Assembly: GCA_014859615.1 (NCBI GenBank) | Contig: JACUTX010000002.1 | Span: 1-35,603 of the forward strand | Source: Desulfuromonadales bacterium | GTDB lineage: Bacteria > Desulfobacterota > Desulfuromonadia > Desulfuromonadales > UBA2294 | Length of the DNA: 35,603 nucleotides | Direction: 5' to 3' | In this document: positions 7,417 to 15,054 of the stretch, in pieces | Numbering within the stretch: position 1 is the first letter of the stretch | Layout: each line of letters opens with the position of its first letter | Made by a program: the position numbers and the translations under genes | Notes under the pieces: model-generated | Told to the model about the DNA's origin: nothing | The model's database searches: none | The model's input: only the letters and a program-made list of their open reading frames with translations

Positions 7417-8315
7417 TGAAGCGACTATTGACTCTTCTGCTCCTGAGTCTGTTGATCTCAGCCTGCCAGAATCAGAGAACTCTCGATCTGGATACTCTGG
7501 CCAGACAGGCCCGTGGCGGTGATGTCTCGGCAGGGCGGGAATTGGTTCGGCTTTTCGCCACGGCGACGCCCGAAGTCAATGACCGGCTTTATCGGATTGT
7601 TATTGAATCGGGGGATGCTGTTATCGAACCTCTGCTCGAAAATATCAAATCCCGACATCCTGAGCAGATGGAGAGGGTGATCGCTGCCCTCGGTACACTT
7701 AAGGTCGTTCGGGCTGTTCCGACGATTGCAGAGGTGTTGGCTGATACAGCTTACAAGCGCCGTTATGTTGCTGCCTGGGCGCTTGGTGAAATAGGGGCCC
7801 CGGATGGAATACCGGCGCTGATCAGGGCGCTGGATGACGATGTTATGCAGGTCAGACGTTATGCCACACGTTCCCTTGTCAAATTTAATCAGGGAGCAGT
7901 CGATCCGCTGATTGCAGCACTCGATACTTCGTCCGAACGCTCTACTGCCGCGATCATTCGCGCTCTTGGTGATATCGGCGATAAACGTTCACTCGATCCG
8001 TTGCTCAGGCACGTCTCTGGCCCGGTTCGCAATGAGGCGTTTCTGGCCCTTGGCAAGCTGCGTGATTCGCGTGCCGAGCAGGCGCTGATTCAAGGGTTGT
8101 CCGATACAGAGTGGCAGGTTCGCATGAACGCGGCGATGGCCCTCGGGTCGCTCGGCACCTCCCTGTCGGCAGCGCCTTTACGGCTCAGTCTTGAGGACGA
8201 GGTGATGGTTGTCCGTGAATGGTCAGCCCGTTCGTTGTCGACGATTACCGGTCATGCCGTCAATTACAGAGATGCGTCCGGCGAGATGGTCGCTCCTTAT
8301 ACGGTCTATCATTAA
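7416..8315 (+). CDS. HEAT-repeat lipoprotein
   Basis: The 299-residue product carries a lipoprotein signal (LLISAC, Cys17). Its body is made of HEAT/PBS-lyase-type helical repeats recurring about every 30 residues from around residue 80 to 280; examples are YVAAWALGEIGAPDGIPAL, IIRALGDIGDKRSLDPLL and RMNAAMALGSLG. These repeats make a curved solenoid used for protein-protein contacts. The start codon shares one base with the previous stop (TAATG). The likely role is as a periplasmic assembly scaffold for other products of this operon. No enzyme motif is present. Confidence 0.82.
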   Translation: MKRLLTLLLLSLLISACQNQRTLDLDTLARQARGGDVSAGRELVRLFATATPEVNDRLYRIVIESGDAVIEPLLENIKSRHPEQMERVIAALGTLKVVRAVPTIAEVLADTAYKRRYVAAWALGEIGAPDGIPALIRALDDDVMQVRRYATRSLVKFNQGAVDPLIAALDTSSERSTAAIIRALGDIGDKRSLDPLLRHVSGPVRNEAFLALGKLRDSRAEQALIQGLSDTEWQVRMNAAMALGSLGTSLSAAPLRLSLEDEVMVVREWSARSLSTITGHAVNYRDASGEMVAPYTVYH

Positions 8316-8326
8316 GGCTGGAAACT

Positions 8327-9814
8327 ATGCGCGATAATATTTTTAACATCCCCGTTTTCGGTGCTTTACTCCGTTCCGTCTGGTTCTGGAGAATCGCCCG
8401 TCTGACGACTCTGGCTCTGACGGTGGCGATGATCGCCTGGGGCTGGCATCAGCATGCTGTTCCGGGTCTTTCGCTCCCTGATCCGTTGATGTATACAAAC
8501 CTGACCAATCATCTCTTCTGGGTCTGGTGGCTGATGGGGATCGTCTTTATCGCTCTGCTGTTCGGTCGGCTCTGGTGTTCGGTCTGCCCGCTCGGCTGGC
8601 TGAACGGTATCGTCTCCCGCTTCGGTTTGCGCCGTGAGATGCCGGTCTGGTTGCGTAATTTTATATCGGTGACGCTGGTTCTGGTCATTTTACAACTGGC
8701 GATTTATTTTTTTAAACTCCATCGATTTCCGGACTATACGGCGATTCTGCTGACCTTTTGTCTGCTGTTGACGATCGGCGCCGGTCTGTTGTATCGGCAG
8801 CGGGCCTTTTGTCTTCTGTTCTGCCCGGCCGGTGCGGTGTTTGGACTTTATGCCCGGGTGGCACCGTTTCAGCTTCGTGTCAAGCAGCCGTCGGTCTGTG
8901 CCGGTTGTGATAGCCAGCGCTGTGTCTCGGAGCCGCAGGAGTGGCAAAAACATCAACTTGGCGGCTCTGTTCTTTATCGGCATCGGCGTCTCGATGGTTG
9001 CCCGGTCGATCTTGTTCCGGCTGCGCTCGCCGATAGTGCCGATTGCACCTTTTGTCTCAACTGCTTCCATAATTGCGATAAAGAGAATATAAAAGTCGGC
9101 TTTCGCCCCTGGCTGGCAGATATCGAGACCGGCCTGCGCAGGAGTGAAACGCTTTTTTTTCTGGTTCTGTTCGGTATGTTGACCGCCAATTTCAGCAAGG
9201 TTTATGTTGAGCTGCGTCAGCTGCTCTTCTGGCTGCCGCAGGAGGTGGCCGTGCTCCTCGGCTGGCAGGAGTCGGGATACTATGTTCTGGCGGCGATCTG
9301 GGTCGCTCTGCTCTTGCCGTCCCTTTTGATGCTGCCGGGTTATCTGATTTTACGTGCTGCCGCGATCAGAACGACCTCGATAACTGACCCCGATGCCGGG
9401 CCCGGCCTTTTTGTTCATGATGAACGGTCCGGTTTCTGGAGTTCCGTCGGCCAGTTGGCTCTGCCGATGATTCCGGCACTCCTCACCGCTCATGCTGTTT
9501 TGGCGATCGTCAAGATTAACGCCAAGGCCGCTTATCTGCCGTTTGCTCTTGTCGACCCTTCCGGCGTTAAGAGCTTTCTGGCGATGAATGTCATGCAGAC
9601 GGTCGCAACTCCGGGCGCTGTGATCTCCCTCGATATTCTTAAATGGGTTGTTCTTCTTCTGTTGATCGTCGGTCTGTTCCTCTCCTTTCTGGTTGCCAAA
9701 AAGGTTGCTGTCCGACAAGGTCGCCCCGGCTTTTTACCAGCAGCGATTGTTTCGGTTCTGATTCCGACCGTCTGCTATTTTTCAACGGTGATTGAATGGC
9801 TATTCGTCCGCTGA
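8327..9814 (+). CDS. NapH/NosR-C-terminal-like polytopic 4Fe-4S membrane protein
   Basis: This inner-membrane protein of 495 residues probably moves electrons between the quinone pool or cytoplasmic donors and periplasmic partners. Several transmembrane helices occur (about 20-40, 65-82, 110-130, 138-155, and more in the C-terminal half). Two membrane-edge motifs of the Fer4_5 family are present: WCSVCPLGW (Cys84/87) and FCLLFCPAGA (Cys162/166). A soluble ferredoxin-like part follows with CAGCDSQRC (191-199), a Cys at 225 and CTFCLNCFHNC (240-250), enough for two [4Fe-4S] clusters. The ATG at 8327 was chosen because the longer frame would overlap most of the HEAT gene's 3' end and lacks a ribosome site. 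Unlike NosR, no N-terminal FMN domain is seen. Confidence 0.82.
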   Translation: MRDNIFNIPVFGALLRSVWFWRIARLTTLALTVAMIAWGWHQHAVPGLSLPDPLMYTNLTNHLFWVWWLMGIVFIALLFGRLWCSVCPLGWLNGIVSRFGLRREMPVWLRNFISVTLVLVILQLAIYFFKLHRFPDYTAILLTFCLLLTIGAGLLYRQRAFCLLFCPAGAVFGLYARVAPFQLRVKQPSVCAGCDSQRCVSEPQEWQKHQLGGSVLYRHRRLDGCPVDLVPAALADSADCTFCLNCFHNCDKENIKVGFRPWLADIETGLRRSETLFFLVLFGMLTANFSKVYVELRQLLFWLPQEVAVLLGWQESGYYVLAAIWVALLLPSLLMLPGYLILRAAAIRTTSITDPDAGPGLFVHDERSGFWSSVGQLALPMIPALLTAHAVLAIVKINAKAAYLPFALVDPSGVKSFLAMNVMQTVATPGAVISLDILKWVVLLLLIVGLFLSFLVAKKVAVRQGRPGFLPAAIVSVLIPTVCYFSTVIEWLFVR

Positions 9815-10278
9815 TTCTAATGTTGAGCTTTTTGCTCCTGATGCTTTTGACCGTACCGGTTTTCGCCTGTTTTGGGCCGAAGCTCTATCTCGGTATCGGG
9901 GAGAGCCCGACGGATCAGGTTTTGACCTCGTTTGTCGCCATCTTCATCAAGGAGACGACCGGAATCGATGTGGAGCGAACCCCTTTAGCCGGGCGCGATC
10001 CGCAAGCTGAGATTGCTGCTGAAAAAATCGATTTTTCCTTTATACCAAAGCATAGAGACGGTTCTGTGGTCCTGATGGAAATTACCGGTTTTTCACCCTT
10101 GATTACCGGCCCGCGAATCGATAACGACCTGCAGTTTACTACGGTGCGAACAACTCTGGCCCGTCTTGAGAAGAAGCTGACCGCCGGTCATGTGCAAGCA
10201 TTAGTGGCAGAAGTTGACACCGGGGCGTTGGCAATGGATGTCGTGCGGCATTTCCTGATTGTGCAGAGATGGATCTGA
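9796..10278 (+). CDS. Small secreted protein resembling half of a substrate-binding protein
   Basis: I do not recognise this 160-residue protein securely. Residues 1-25 form a signal peptide (MAIRPL, then a hydrophobic core ending VFA-C). The mature part begins KLYLGIGESPTDQVLTSFVAIF and continues IDFSFIP. This beta-alpha pattern recalls the first lobe of OpuAC-type (glycine betaine) periplasmic binding proteins, but it is only about half the usual length. It overlaps the 4Fe-4S membrane protein gene by 19 bases, and the next gene starts within its stop codon (TGATG), so it belongs to the operon. It could be a truncated binding protein repurposed as a partner of the membrane complex. Confidence 0.55.
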   Translation: MAIRPLILMLSFLLLMLLTVPVFACFGPKLYLGIGESPTDQVLTSFVAIFIKETTGIDVERTPLAGRDPQAEIAAEKIDFSFIPKHRDGSVVLMEITGFSPLITGPRIDNDLQFTTVRTTLARLEKKLTAGHVQALVAEVDTGALAMDVVRHFLIVQRWI

Positions 10279-11087
10279 TGCGTCATTTTTTAATATTAAT
10301 TCTTCTCACTCTCACGGCCTGTTCGCCAGCCGCATTTGTGGCAGAGCCTTATCTGTCACCACCGCCGGCACCGGTTTTGTTGGCACCGATCAGCGGTGTG
10401 TTGACCGGTGAAACAGTTCTTCAGGGTGAATATCTTCTGGTGGGCGACCTGCTGATTCCGAAAGGGAGTCGTCTCATCATCAAATCTGGCAGCAGCATAT
10501 ATGTGCGCCGGGCAGAGACGACCAAGATCGATCCGGAGTTTCTCTCTTCAATGACCGAGCTGCTGATTCGCGGCTCAATTCAGATCGAGGGGACGCCTGC
10601 GGAGCCGGTACGGTTTGTTCCCGAACAGAAGACGACGCTCGCTGATCCGGCCTGGGCGGGGATTATCCTTGATACCGCAGAGGCTTCTTCGATTCGATAC
10701 GCTCAAATAAGTGGCGCCGAGACCGGTCTGTTGATGATTGATGCCGAGGTCGTTCTGAGCGACAGTCGACTTGAAATGAATCGTTACGGCGTGGTGATTC
10801 AGTCTGGATCTCCTCTGCTGGAACGTAATCTGATCAGCAATGGCGAGGGGGGCCTGTTTGTCTGGCAGGGTGCAGCGCCGAAACTGGTTGATAATATTAT
10901 CCGCCAGAATGAAGAAGAGGGGATCACGATCGATCGGTCGAGTCGTCCCGTTTTAAGTCGTAATCGCTCGCAGCAGAATGCGATCGGGCTGGTCTCTGTG
11001 ACTCTCTTTACGTCCGATGCTCTGCAGCTCTCTGAAAATACGACCGCGTGGCGTCAGCTGCTTTCCCGGCAGGAGTTGAAAAAATGA
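10278..11087 (+). CDS. Right-handed beta-helix lipoprotein, NosD-like (first copy)
   Basis: The 269-residue lipoprotein (LLTLTAC, Cys15) has a Pro-rich linker and then a parallel beta-helix. Short recurring rungs include GVLTGETVLQGEYLLVGDLL, SGSPLLERNLISNGEGGL, APKLVDNIIRQNEEEGITI and SRPVLSRNRSQQNAIGL. The fold is shared with NosD and periplasmic copper-binding proteins, carbohydrate lyases and other surface proteins; no catalytic residues identify it as a lyase. I prefer the ATG at 10278, which overlaps the previous stop (TGATG); an ATG at 10269 would add three residues. Together with the next gene it makes a tandem beta-helix pair, possibly a duplication. Confidence 0.7.
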   Translation: MRHFLILILLTLTACSPAAFVAEPYLSPPPAPVLLAPISGVLTGETVLQGEYLLVGDLLIPKGSRLIIKSGSSIYVRRAETTKIDPEFLSSMTELLIRGSIQIEGTPAEPVRFVPEQKTTLADPAWAGIILDTAEASSIRYAQISGAETGLLMIDAEVVLSDSRLEMNRYGVVIQSGSPLLERNLISNGEGGLFVWQGAAPKLVDNIIRQNEEEGITIDRSSRPVLSRNRSQQNAIGLVSVTLFTSDALQLSENTTAWRQLLSRQELKK

Positions 11088-12163
11088 TCCGCTTCCTGCT
11101 TATTGTCATTTTGATTCTGATCGGAACTCCGTCTCTGGCCGATCAAAAATATACAGGGGAAAATACCATCTGGAAGGATACCGCCTGGGAGGGTGATATT
11201 CTGATTGACGGTATCGTCACCGTCGCCCCCGGCGTGACCCTGGAGGTTCGTCCCGGCACTACGGTCCGTTTTACCCGGTCTGACAGTAATCAGGATCAGA
11301 TCGGTGAGCATGAAATTTTTATCCAGGGGCGTTTTATTGCCCAAGGTACGGCTGAACAGCCGATTCTCTTTACCTCGGCAGAAGAGCGTCCGACCCCCGG
11401 TGATTGGGGGGCGATCAACATGATGGCTTCGATGCAGGAAAACCTGTTGGAGCATTGTCGGGTTGAATATGCTTATCGCGGTTTTCATGCTCATTTTGGT
11501 CGGGGGAGACTCTCTTATTCGACCTTCGCTTACAACAGGCGCGCTGCCCAGTTTCAGGAGTCGGATGTGCAGATTAATGCATGTTTGTTCAGCGACAACC
11601 TCAATGGTCTCCAATTTCGGGATTCAACCGTGACGATCGCCGACTCAGTGGTTCGCGGGAGCTACTGGGGAGTTCGTACTGTAAATAGCCGGGTCACGAT
11701 GAACGATACGCTGGTTGAGAATAATCTGATCAACGGGATTAATTTCAAAGAATCTCAGGTTGAGCTGGACCGAATCACGGTTCGCAATAACCGCAGAGGT
11801 CTCTATCTGCAACGGACTTCCGGATCGATCGCCAGGTCGACCCTGATCGGGAATAGCGAACATGGTCTTTTTGCTGAAGAGTCAAATCTGACGGTCGACT
11901 CATCCCGAATTCTGGAAAATGGTCGCGCCGGAGTGCGGGTTTTGAATGCGACTCTGGTTTTGCAGGATAATCAGATCCTGGACAATGATCTCTTCGCCAT
12001 GATTAACGATGGGACAGAAGATCTGCAGATCGTCGGTAACTGGTGGGGCAGCTCTGATATTAATGAGATTGCGACTCTGGTTCGTGATGGTCATGATCGC
12101 AACGGTTTTGGCCTGGTGACGATTCAAACCCCCTTAACTGCCCCTCCTCAGCTGGCAGAGTGA
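11084..12163 (+). CDS. Right-handed beta-helix periplasmic protein, NosD-like (second copy)
   Basis: The 359-residue product has a cleavable signal peptide (MIRFLLIVILILIGTPSLAD). More than ten beta-helix rungs follow, rich in the N-G-I-x-F / D-N-x-x-G pattern (for example NLINGINFKESQVELDRITV). The first about 100 residues match the preceding protein in layout: a 'GVTLEVRPGTTVRF' rung, then a 'GTAEQPILFTSAEERPTPGDWGAI' segment, mirroring GTPAEPVRFVPEQ...WAGI there. The start at 11084 has AGGAG 9 bases upstream and overlaps the previous stop (ATGA). NosD-type proteins help mature the copper sites of N2O reductase. No nosZ, nosF or nosY is present here, so that role should not be assumed. Confidence 0.75.
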   Translation: MIRFLLIVILILIGTPSLADQKYTGENTIWKDTAWEGDILIDGIVTVAPGVTLEVRPGTTVRFTRSDSNQDQIGEHEIFIQGRFIAQGTAEQPILFTSAEERPTPGDWGAINMMASMQENLLEHCRVEYAYRGFHAHFGRGRLSYSTFAYNRRAAQFQESDVQINACLFSDNLNGLQFRDSTVTIADSVVRGSYWGVRTVNSRVTMNDTLVENNLINGINFKESQVELDRITVRNNRRGLYLQRTSGSIARSTLIGNSEHGLFAEESNLTVDSSRILENGRAGVRVLNATLVLQDNQILDNDLFAMINDGTEDLQIVGNWWGSSDINEIATLVRDGHDRNGFGLVTIQTPLTAPPQLAE

Positions 12164-12185
12164 CTGATATTAAAGGACAGTGTGT

Positions 12186-13109
12186 ATGAGTTTAGGTATT
12201 AAATTTATTTTGAAATCAGTGGCGGGTCTCGTCTTGCTGCTGCTGACAGGATCTCTGTTGGCCGGTTGCGATGCGGTCAAGGAGCGACCAAAAATGCGGA
12301 TCGGGTACATGAACTGCAACAGTGAAGCGGAGACCAGGGCGCGATTCGGTCCGCTAAATGAGTATCTCTCACAAAAGCTTGGTATCGATTTTGAACTGGT
12401 CTCCGTCGATACCCAGGAGTTTGCCGAGCGTTTTCATAAAGGCGAGTTCGATTTTACCCATACCAATTCACTGCTCTATATTATTTTGCGGGAACAGAAG
12501 AATCTGCGTCTTCTGGCGACGGAAAAACGGGGTCAATACGGCCCCAGAACAGCCGGAACCCTGATTTCGCGAAAAGATAGCGGGATAAAGACCCTCGCCG
12601 ACCTGAAGGGGAAGTATCTGTTGTTCGGACCGCAGCTCGCTCCGTCGGGATTTCTGGCCCAGTATGATCTGATGCTGCAAGCCGGAATCAATCCGGAGCA
12701 GGATCTCGCCTATTACGGAATTCCGCGCGGTTCCTTCAAGCACGAGAAAGTTGTTTACGGGGTCTATTTCGGTAAATATGATGTCGCCGCCGCACCGGCT
12801 CTCGATCTGGAGTTGATGATCCGGGACGGCAAAATCACGGCGGATGATTTCAATATTATCGCTCAGAGTGAAATCTTCCCTTACTGCACCTTTGGCGCTG
12901 CCCGTCAGATTCCGGATGAGCTGGCTGAAAAGTTCAGGATGTTACTTCTCGATCTGACCCCTGAATCGACGGTTACTTACCAGAGTGAAACGGTCAAGGT
13001 TCTCGATTCAGCCTGGATTGACGGCTTTGCTCAACTGGAGGATGCCGATTACGATCCGATCCGGCGAATGGCCAAAAATGCTAACATGCCCCCTTATCAG
13101 GAGTTTTAA
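12186..13109 (+). CDS. PhnD-like phosphonate/phosphite-type substrate-binding lipoprotein (no ABC partner nearby)
   Basis: This 307-residue protein has a lipoprotein signal (SLLAGC, Cys28) followed by a periplasmic binding protein fold of the PhnD/phosphate-phosphonate type. Hallmarks are MRIGYMNCNSEAETRARFGPL, YLSQKLGIDFELVSVDT, FDFTHTNSLLYIIL, the LADLKGKYLLFGPQLAPSG linker region and KYDVAAAPALDL. Such proteins bind oxyanions or phosphonates, and distant members are sensor inputs. No ABC ATPase or permease is in the operon, so it may serve as a sensor, scavenger or chaperone-like binder. The ATG at 12186 has AAAGGA about 8 bases upstream; a GTG two codons earlier is less likely. Confidence 0.8.
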   Translation: MSLGIKFILKSVAGLVLLLLTGSLLAGCDAVKERPKMRIGYMNCNSEAETRARFGPLNEYLSQKLGIDFELVSVDTQEFAERFHKGEFDFTHTNSLLYIILREQKNLRLLATEKRGQYGPRTAGTLISRKDSGIKTLADLKGKYLLFGPQLAPSGFLAQYDLMLQAGINPEQDLAYYGIPRGSFKHEKVVYGVYFGKYDVAAAPALDLELMIRDGKITADDFNIIAQSEIFPYCTFGAARQIPDELAEKFRMLLLDLTPESTVTYQSETVKVLDSAWIDGFAQLEDADYDPIRRMAKNANMPPYQEF

Positions 13110-13111
13110 TC

Positions 13112-13648
13112 TTGTTTCGTGATTTTTTCGATAGAGCGCACTGGTTTGCTTTAGGCGGATTAGTCATTGCTCTTTTTTACCTGCTCTTCTTCTCTCCGGT
13201 TGACGGGTCGACAGTCAGAAAACAGGATAAACGCCTCGAACTGGTTCTGCAGGAGAAGGCCAGAATCGCCTTTCTGCTCGAAACCTATGCTCCGGTCGAA
13301 GAACTTGCCGCTGCCGGGAATCGGGCGGCGGCTTTGTTGAAACTCGAAGAACTCGAACGGGATTTTCCCGGAGAAGCTCATGCTTCTATTCTGCGTGGTT
13401 CTCTGTTGCTGGAGCAGGGGGCGATCGCCGAGGGGATTGCAGCTTATGTGCTCGGTGTACGGCAGAATGGTGATTATATCGATGCGCGCAGTCTGCTCGG
13501 TCGGCATCGGGAGATAACGGCTCTGGTTGAAGCAGAGCTCCCTCTTATCAAGGTCAGGGTCGAAAAATCCCCAAACAGCCGGACGTGGAACGAAGCGTTG
13601 AACAACATCTATTATCTGCAGAGTCGTCTGGCCGGAGGGTGCGAATGA
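13112..13648 (+). CDS. Membrane-anchored TPR-like protein
   Basis: The 178-residue product starts at a TTG preceded by CAGGAG. It has one N-terminal transmembrane helix (residues about 10-28) and a helical periplasmic domain with TPR-like repeats: EELAAAGNRAAALLKLEELERDFPGEAHASILRGSLLLEQG is typical spacing (a pattern described across residues 62-102). TPR domains bind other proteins. It lies 2 bases after the PhnD-like gene and overlaps the transporter gene by 4 bases, linking the periplasmic half of the operon to the peptide-modification half. No specific function is recognised. Confidence 0.6.
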   Translation: MFRDFFDRAHWFALGGLVIALFYLLFFSPVDGSTVRKQDKRLELVLQEKARIAFLLETYAPVEELAAAGNRAAALLKLEELERDFPGEAHASILRGSLLLEQGAIAEGIAAYVLGVRQNGDYIDARSLLGRHREITALVEAELPLIKVRVEKSPNSRTWNEALNNIYYLQSRLAGGCE

Positions 13649-14718
13649 GACGATTCCTGACCGACCGTCACATCTGGCTGGTTATTGTTTCGGGGGGAAT
13701 TCTCGGAACATTCGGGGTGTTGCTCGCATTTTGGGGGAACCCTGAACACTCCGGCATCTGCATCTCCTGCTTTCTGGAAAATACCGCCGGAGCTCTCGGT
13801 CTGCACCCCGATACCCGGATGCAGTATCTGCGGCCGGAACTCCCCGGTTTTATCCTCGGCGCCATGGCGAGCGCTCTGGTTGGCAAAGAGTTTAAAACCC
13901 GCGGCGGCAAGGCGCCGATTTTTCGCTTTATGTCCGGTTTTTTTCTGCTTGTCGGCTGTACGGTTTTTATCGGTTGTCCGATTAAACTTTTTTTGCGACT
14001 GACCGCCGGAGATATGACTGTCTGGTCCGGCCTGCTCGGCCTTTTGGTCGGGATCGGTATCGCTACTCGCGGCTTGACCTCCGGCGTTTATATCGATCGG
14101 GGTGAGACGCAGCGCGGTGGCGGGGGGGTGCTGGTTCCGCTGCTGTTTCTCTTTTTTTTGCTGCTGCTGTTTGTCCGGCCGGCGTTTATCCTCTTTTCAG
14201 AACGGGGGAGTGCGGCTCAGCATGCTCCGGTACTGATCTCCCTGCTGGTCGCTCTGCTGATCGGTGTTTTGGCGCAAAGAAGCCGATTCTGCATCACCGG
14301 TGCGCTGCGAGATCTGTTCCTGATCGGTTTTCGGGCACCGCTCTTCTGGGGGCTTGTCGCCATGGTTCTGGCTGCGGTTGTTACCAGTCTCTTGACCGGG
14401 TCGTTTCGACTCGGTCTGTATGGCCAGCCCGGTGCACATTTTGACATGTTCTGGAGTTTTGCCGGGATGCTTCTGGTCGGCTGGATGTCGGTACTGATTG
14501 GCGGCTGCCCGTTTCGACAGCTGGTGAAGGCTGGTGAAGGGGATACCGACGCCGGAATGGTGGTCCTCGGGATGTTGACCGGCGCCGGAATTGTTCAATC
14601 GTGGAATATTTCAGCGACAGCGGCGGGGGTCTCTTTTTATGGACAGGTGGCTGTCCTGGTCGGATTGATCTTTGTCCTGACCACATCACTACTGTTTCGC
14701 GAGCGGGCGACCGCATGA
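13645..14718 (+). CDS. YedE/YeeE-family putative selenium (or sulfur) transporter
   Basis: This inner-membrane protein of 357 residues has about nine hydrophobic helices. Conserved short Cys motifs line the putative channel: ICISCF (39/42), LVGCTVFIGCPIK (105/111), QRSRFCITGALRD (216) and IGGCPFRQLV (288). These are typical of the YeeE/YedE family, whose studied relatives import thiosulfate through cysteine relay sites. A subgroup with this arrangement is annotated as a selenium-metabolism transporter. The start at 13645 has GGAGGG 7 bases upstream and overlaps the previous stop (ATGA). Placed before a peptide-modification cassette and a cysteine desulfurase, it plausibly supplies sulfur or selenium. 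Which element is carried cannot be decided from sequence. Confidence 0.8.
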   Translation: MRRFLTDRHIWLVIVSGGILGTFGVLLAFWGNPEHSGICISCFLENTAGALGLHPDTRMQYLRPELPGFILGAMASALVGKEFKTRGGKAPIFRFMSGFFLLVGCTVFIGCPIKLFLRLTAGDMTVWSGLLGLLVGIGIATRGLTSGVYIDRGETQRGGGGVLVPLLFLFFLLLLFVRPAFILFSERGSAAQHAPVLISLLVALLIGVLAQRSRFCITGALRDLFLIGFRAPLFWGLVAMVLAAVVTSLLTGSFRLGLYGQPGAHFDMFWSFAGMLLVGWMSVLIGGCPFRQLVKAGEGDTDAGMVVLGMLTGAGIVQSWNISATAAGVSFYGQVAVLVGLIFVLTTSLLFRERATA

Positions 14719-14739
14719 TCGTTAAGGAATGAGGTTAAT

Positions 14740-15054
14740 GTGCAACGACTGAAGCGAAATCCCGATATTGTCTGGCGGGTTGAAAAACAGCGGGAAGCCT
14801 CGGTTCTCAAGGCTCTTGAAGCGGGATCCGATCCGGGTGAGCAGGGGACGGTTCTGCTGATTGTCAGCGGAACCATGCATCAGCTGAATATGATTGGCGG
14901 CACTATCTGGCAATCTGTCGATGGGAGTCGATCGCAAAAGCAGCTGGTCGATCTGCTGGCCGCTGAGTATGATGTGGACCGTGCAGAACTTGAAACTGAT
15001 GTCTGTCTCTTCATTGAAGATCTGATACAGAGAGGGTGGTTGATTTATGACTGA
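14740..15054 (+). CDS. PqqD-like peptide chaperone of the radical SAM/SPASM cassette
   Basis: The 104-residue cytoplasmic protein has the PqqD/RiPP-recognition-element architecture: an N-terminal beta-hairpin (NPDIVWRVEK...GTVLLIVSGTMHQLNMIGGTIW) followed by a winged helix bundle (SQKQLVDLLAAEYDVDRAELETDVCLFIEDLIQRGWLIYD). Such proteins bind the leader of a precursor peptide and present it to a radical SAM enzyme. The GTG start at 14740 has GAGG 5 bases upstream. Its end overlaps the radical SAM gene by 8 bases, typical of a functional pair. The set of PqqD-like protein, radical SAM/SPASM protein and SPASM-only protein corresponds to what family libraries call the GeoRSP system. Confidence 0.85.
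   Translation: MQRLKRNPDIVWRVEKQREASVLKALEAGSDPGEQGTVLLIVSGTMHQLNMIGGTIWQSVDGSRSQKQLVDLLAAEYDVDRAELETDVCLFIEDLIQRGWLIYD

Noticed and set aside
8219..8326. Longer start for the 4Fe-4S membrane protein
   Set aside because: It would overlap the HEAT lipoprotein by nearly 100 bases and reads as unrelated sequence; the ATG at 8327 has a better context.
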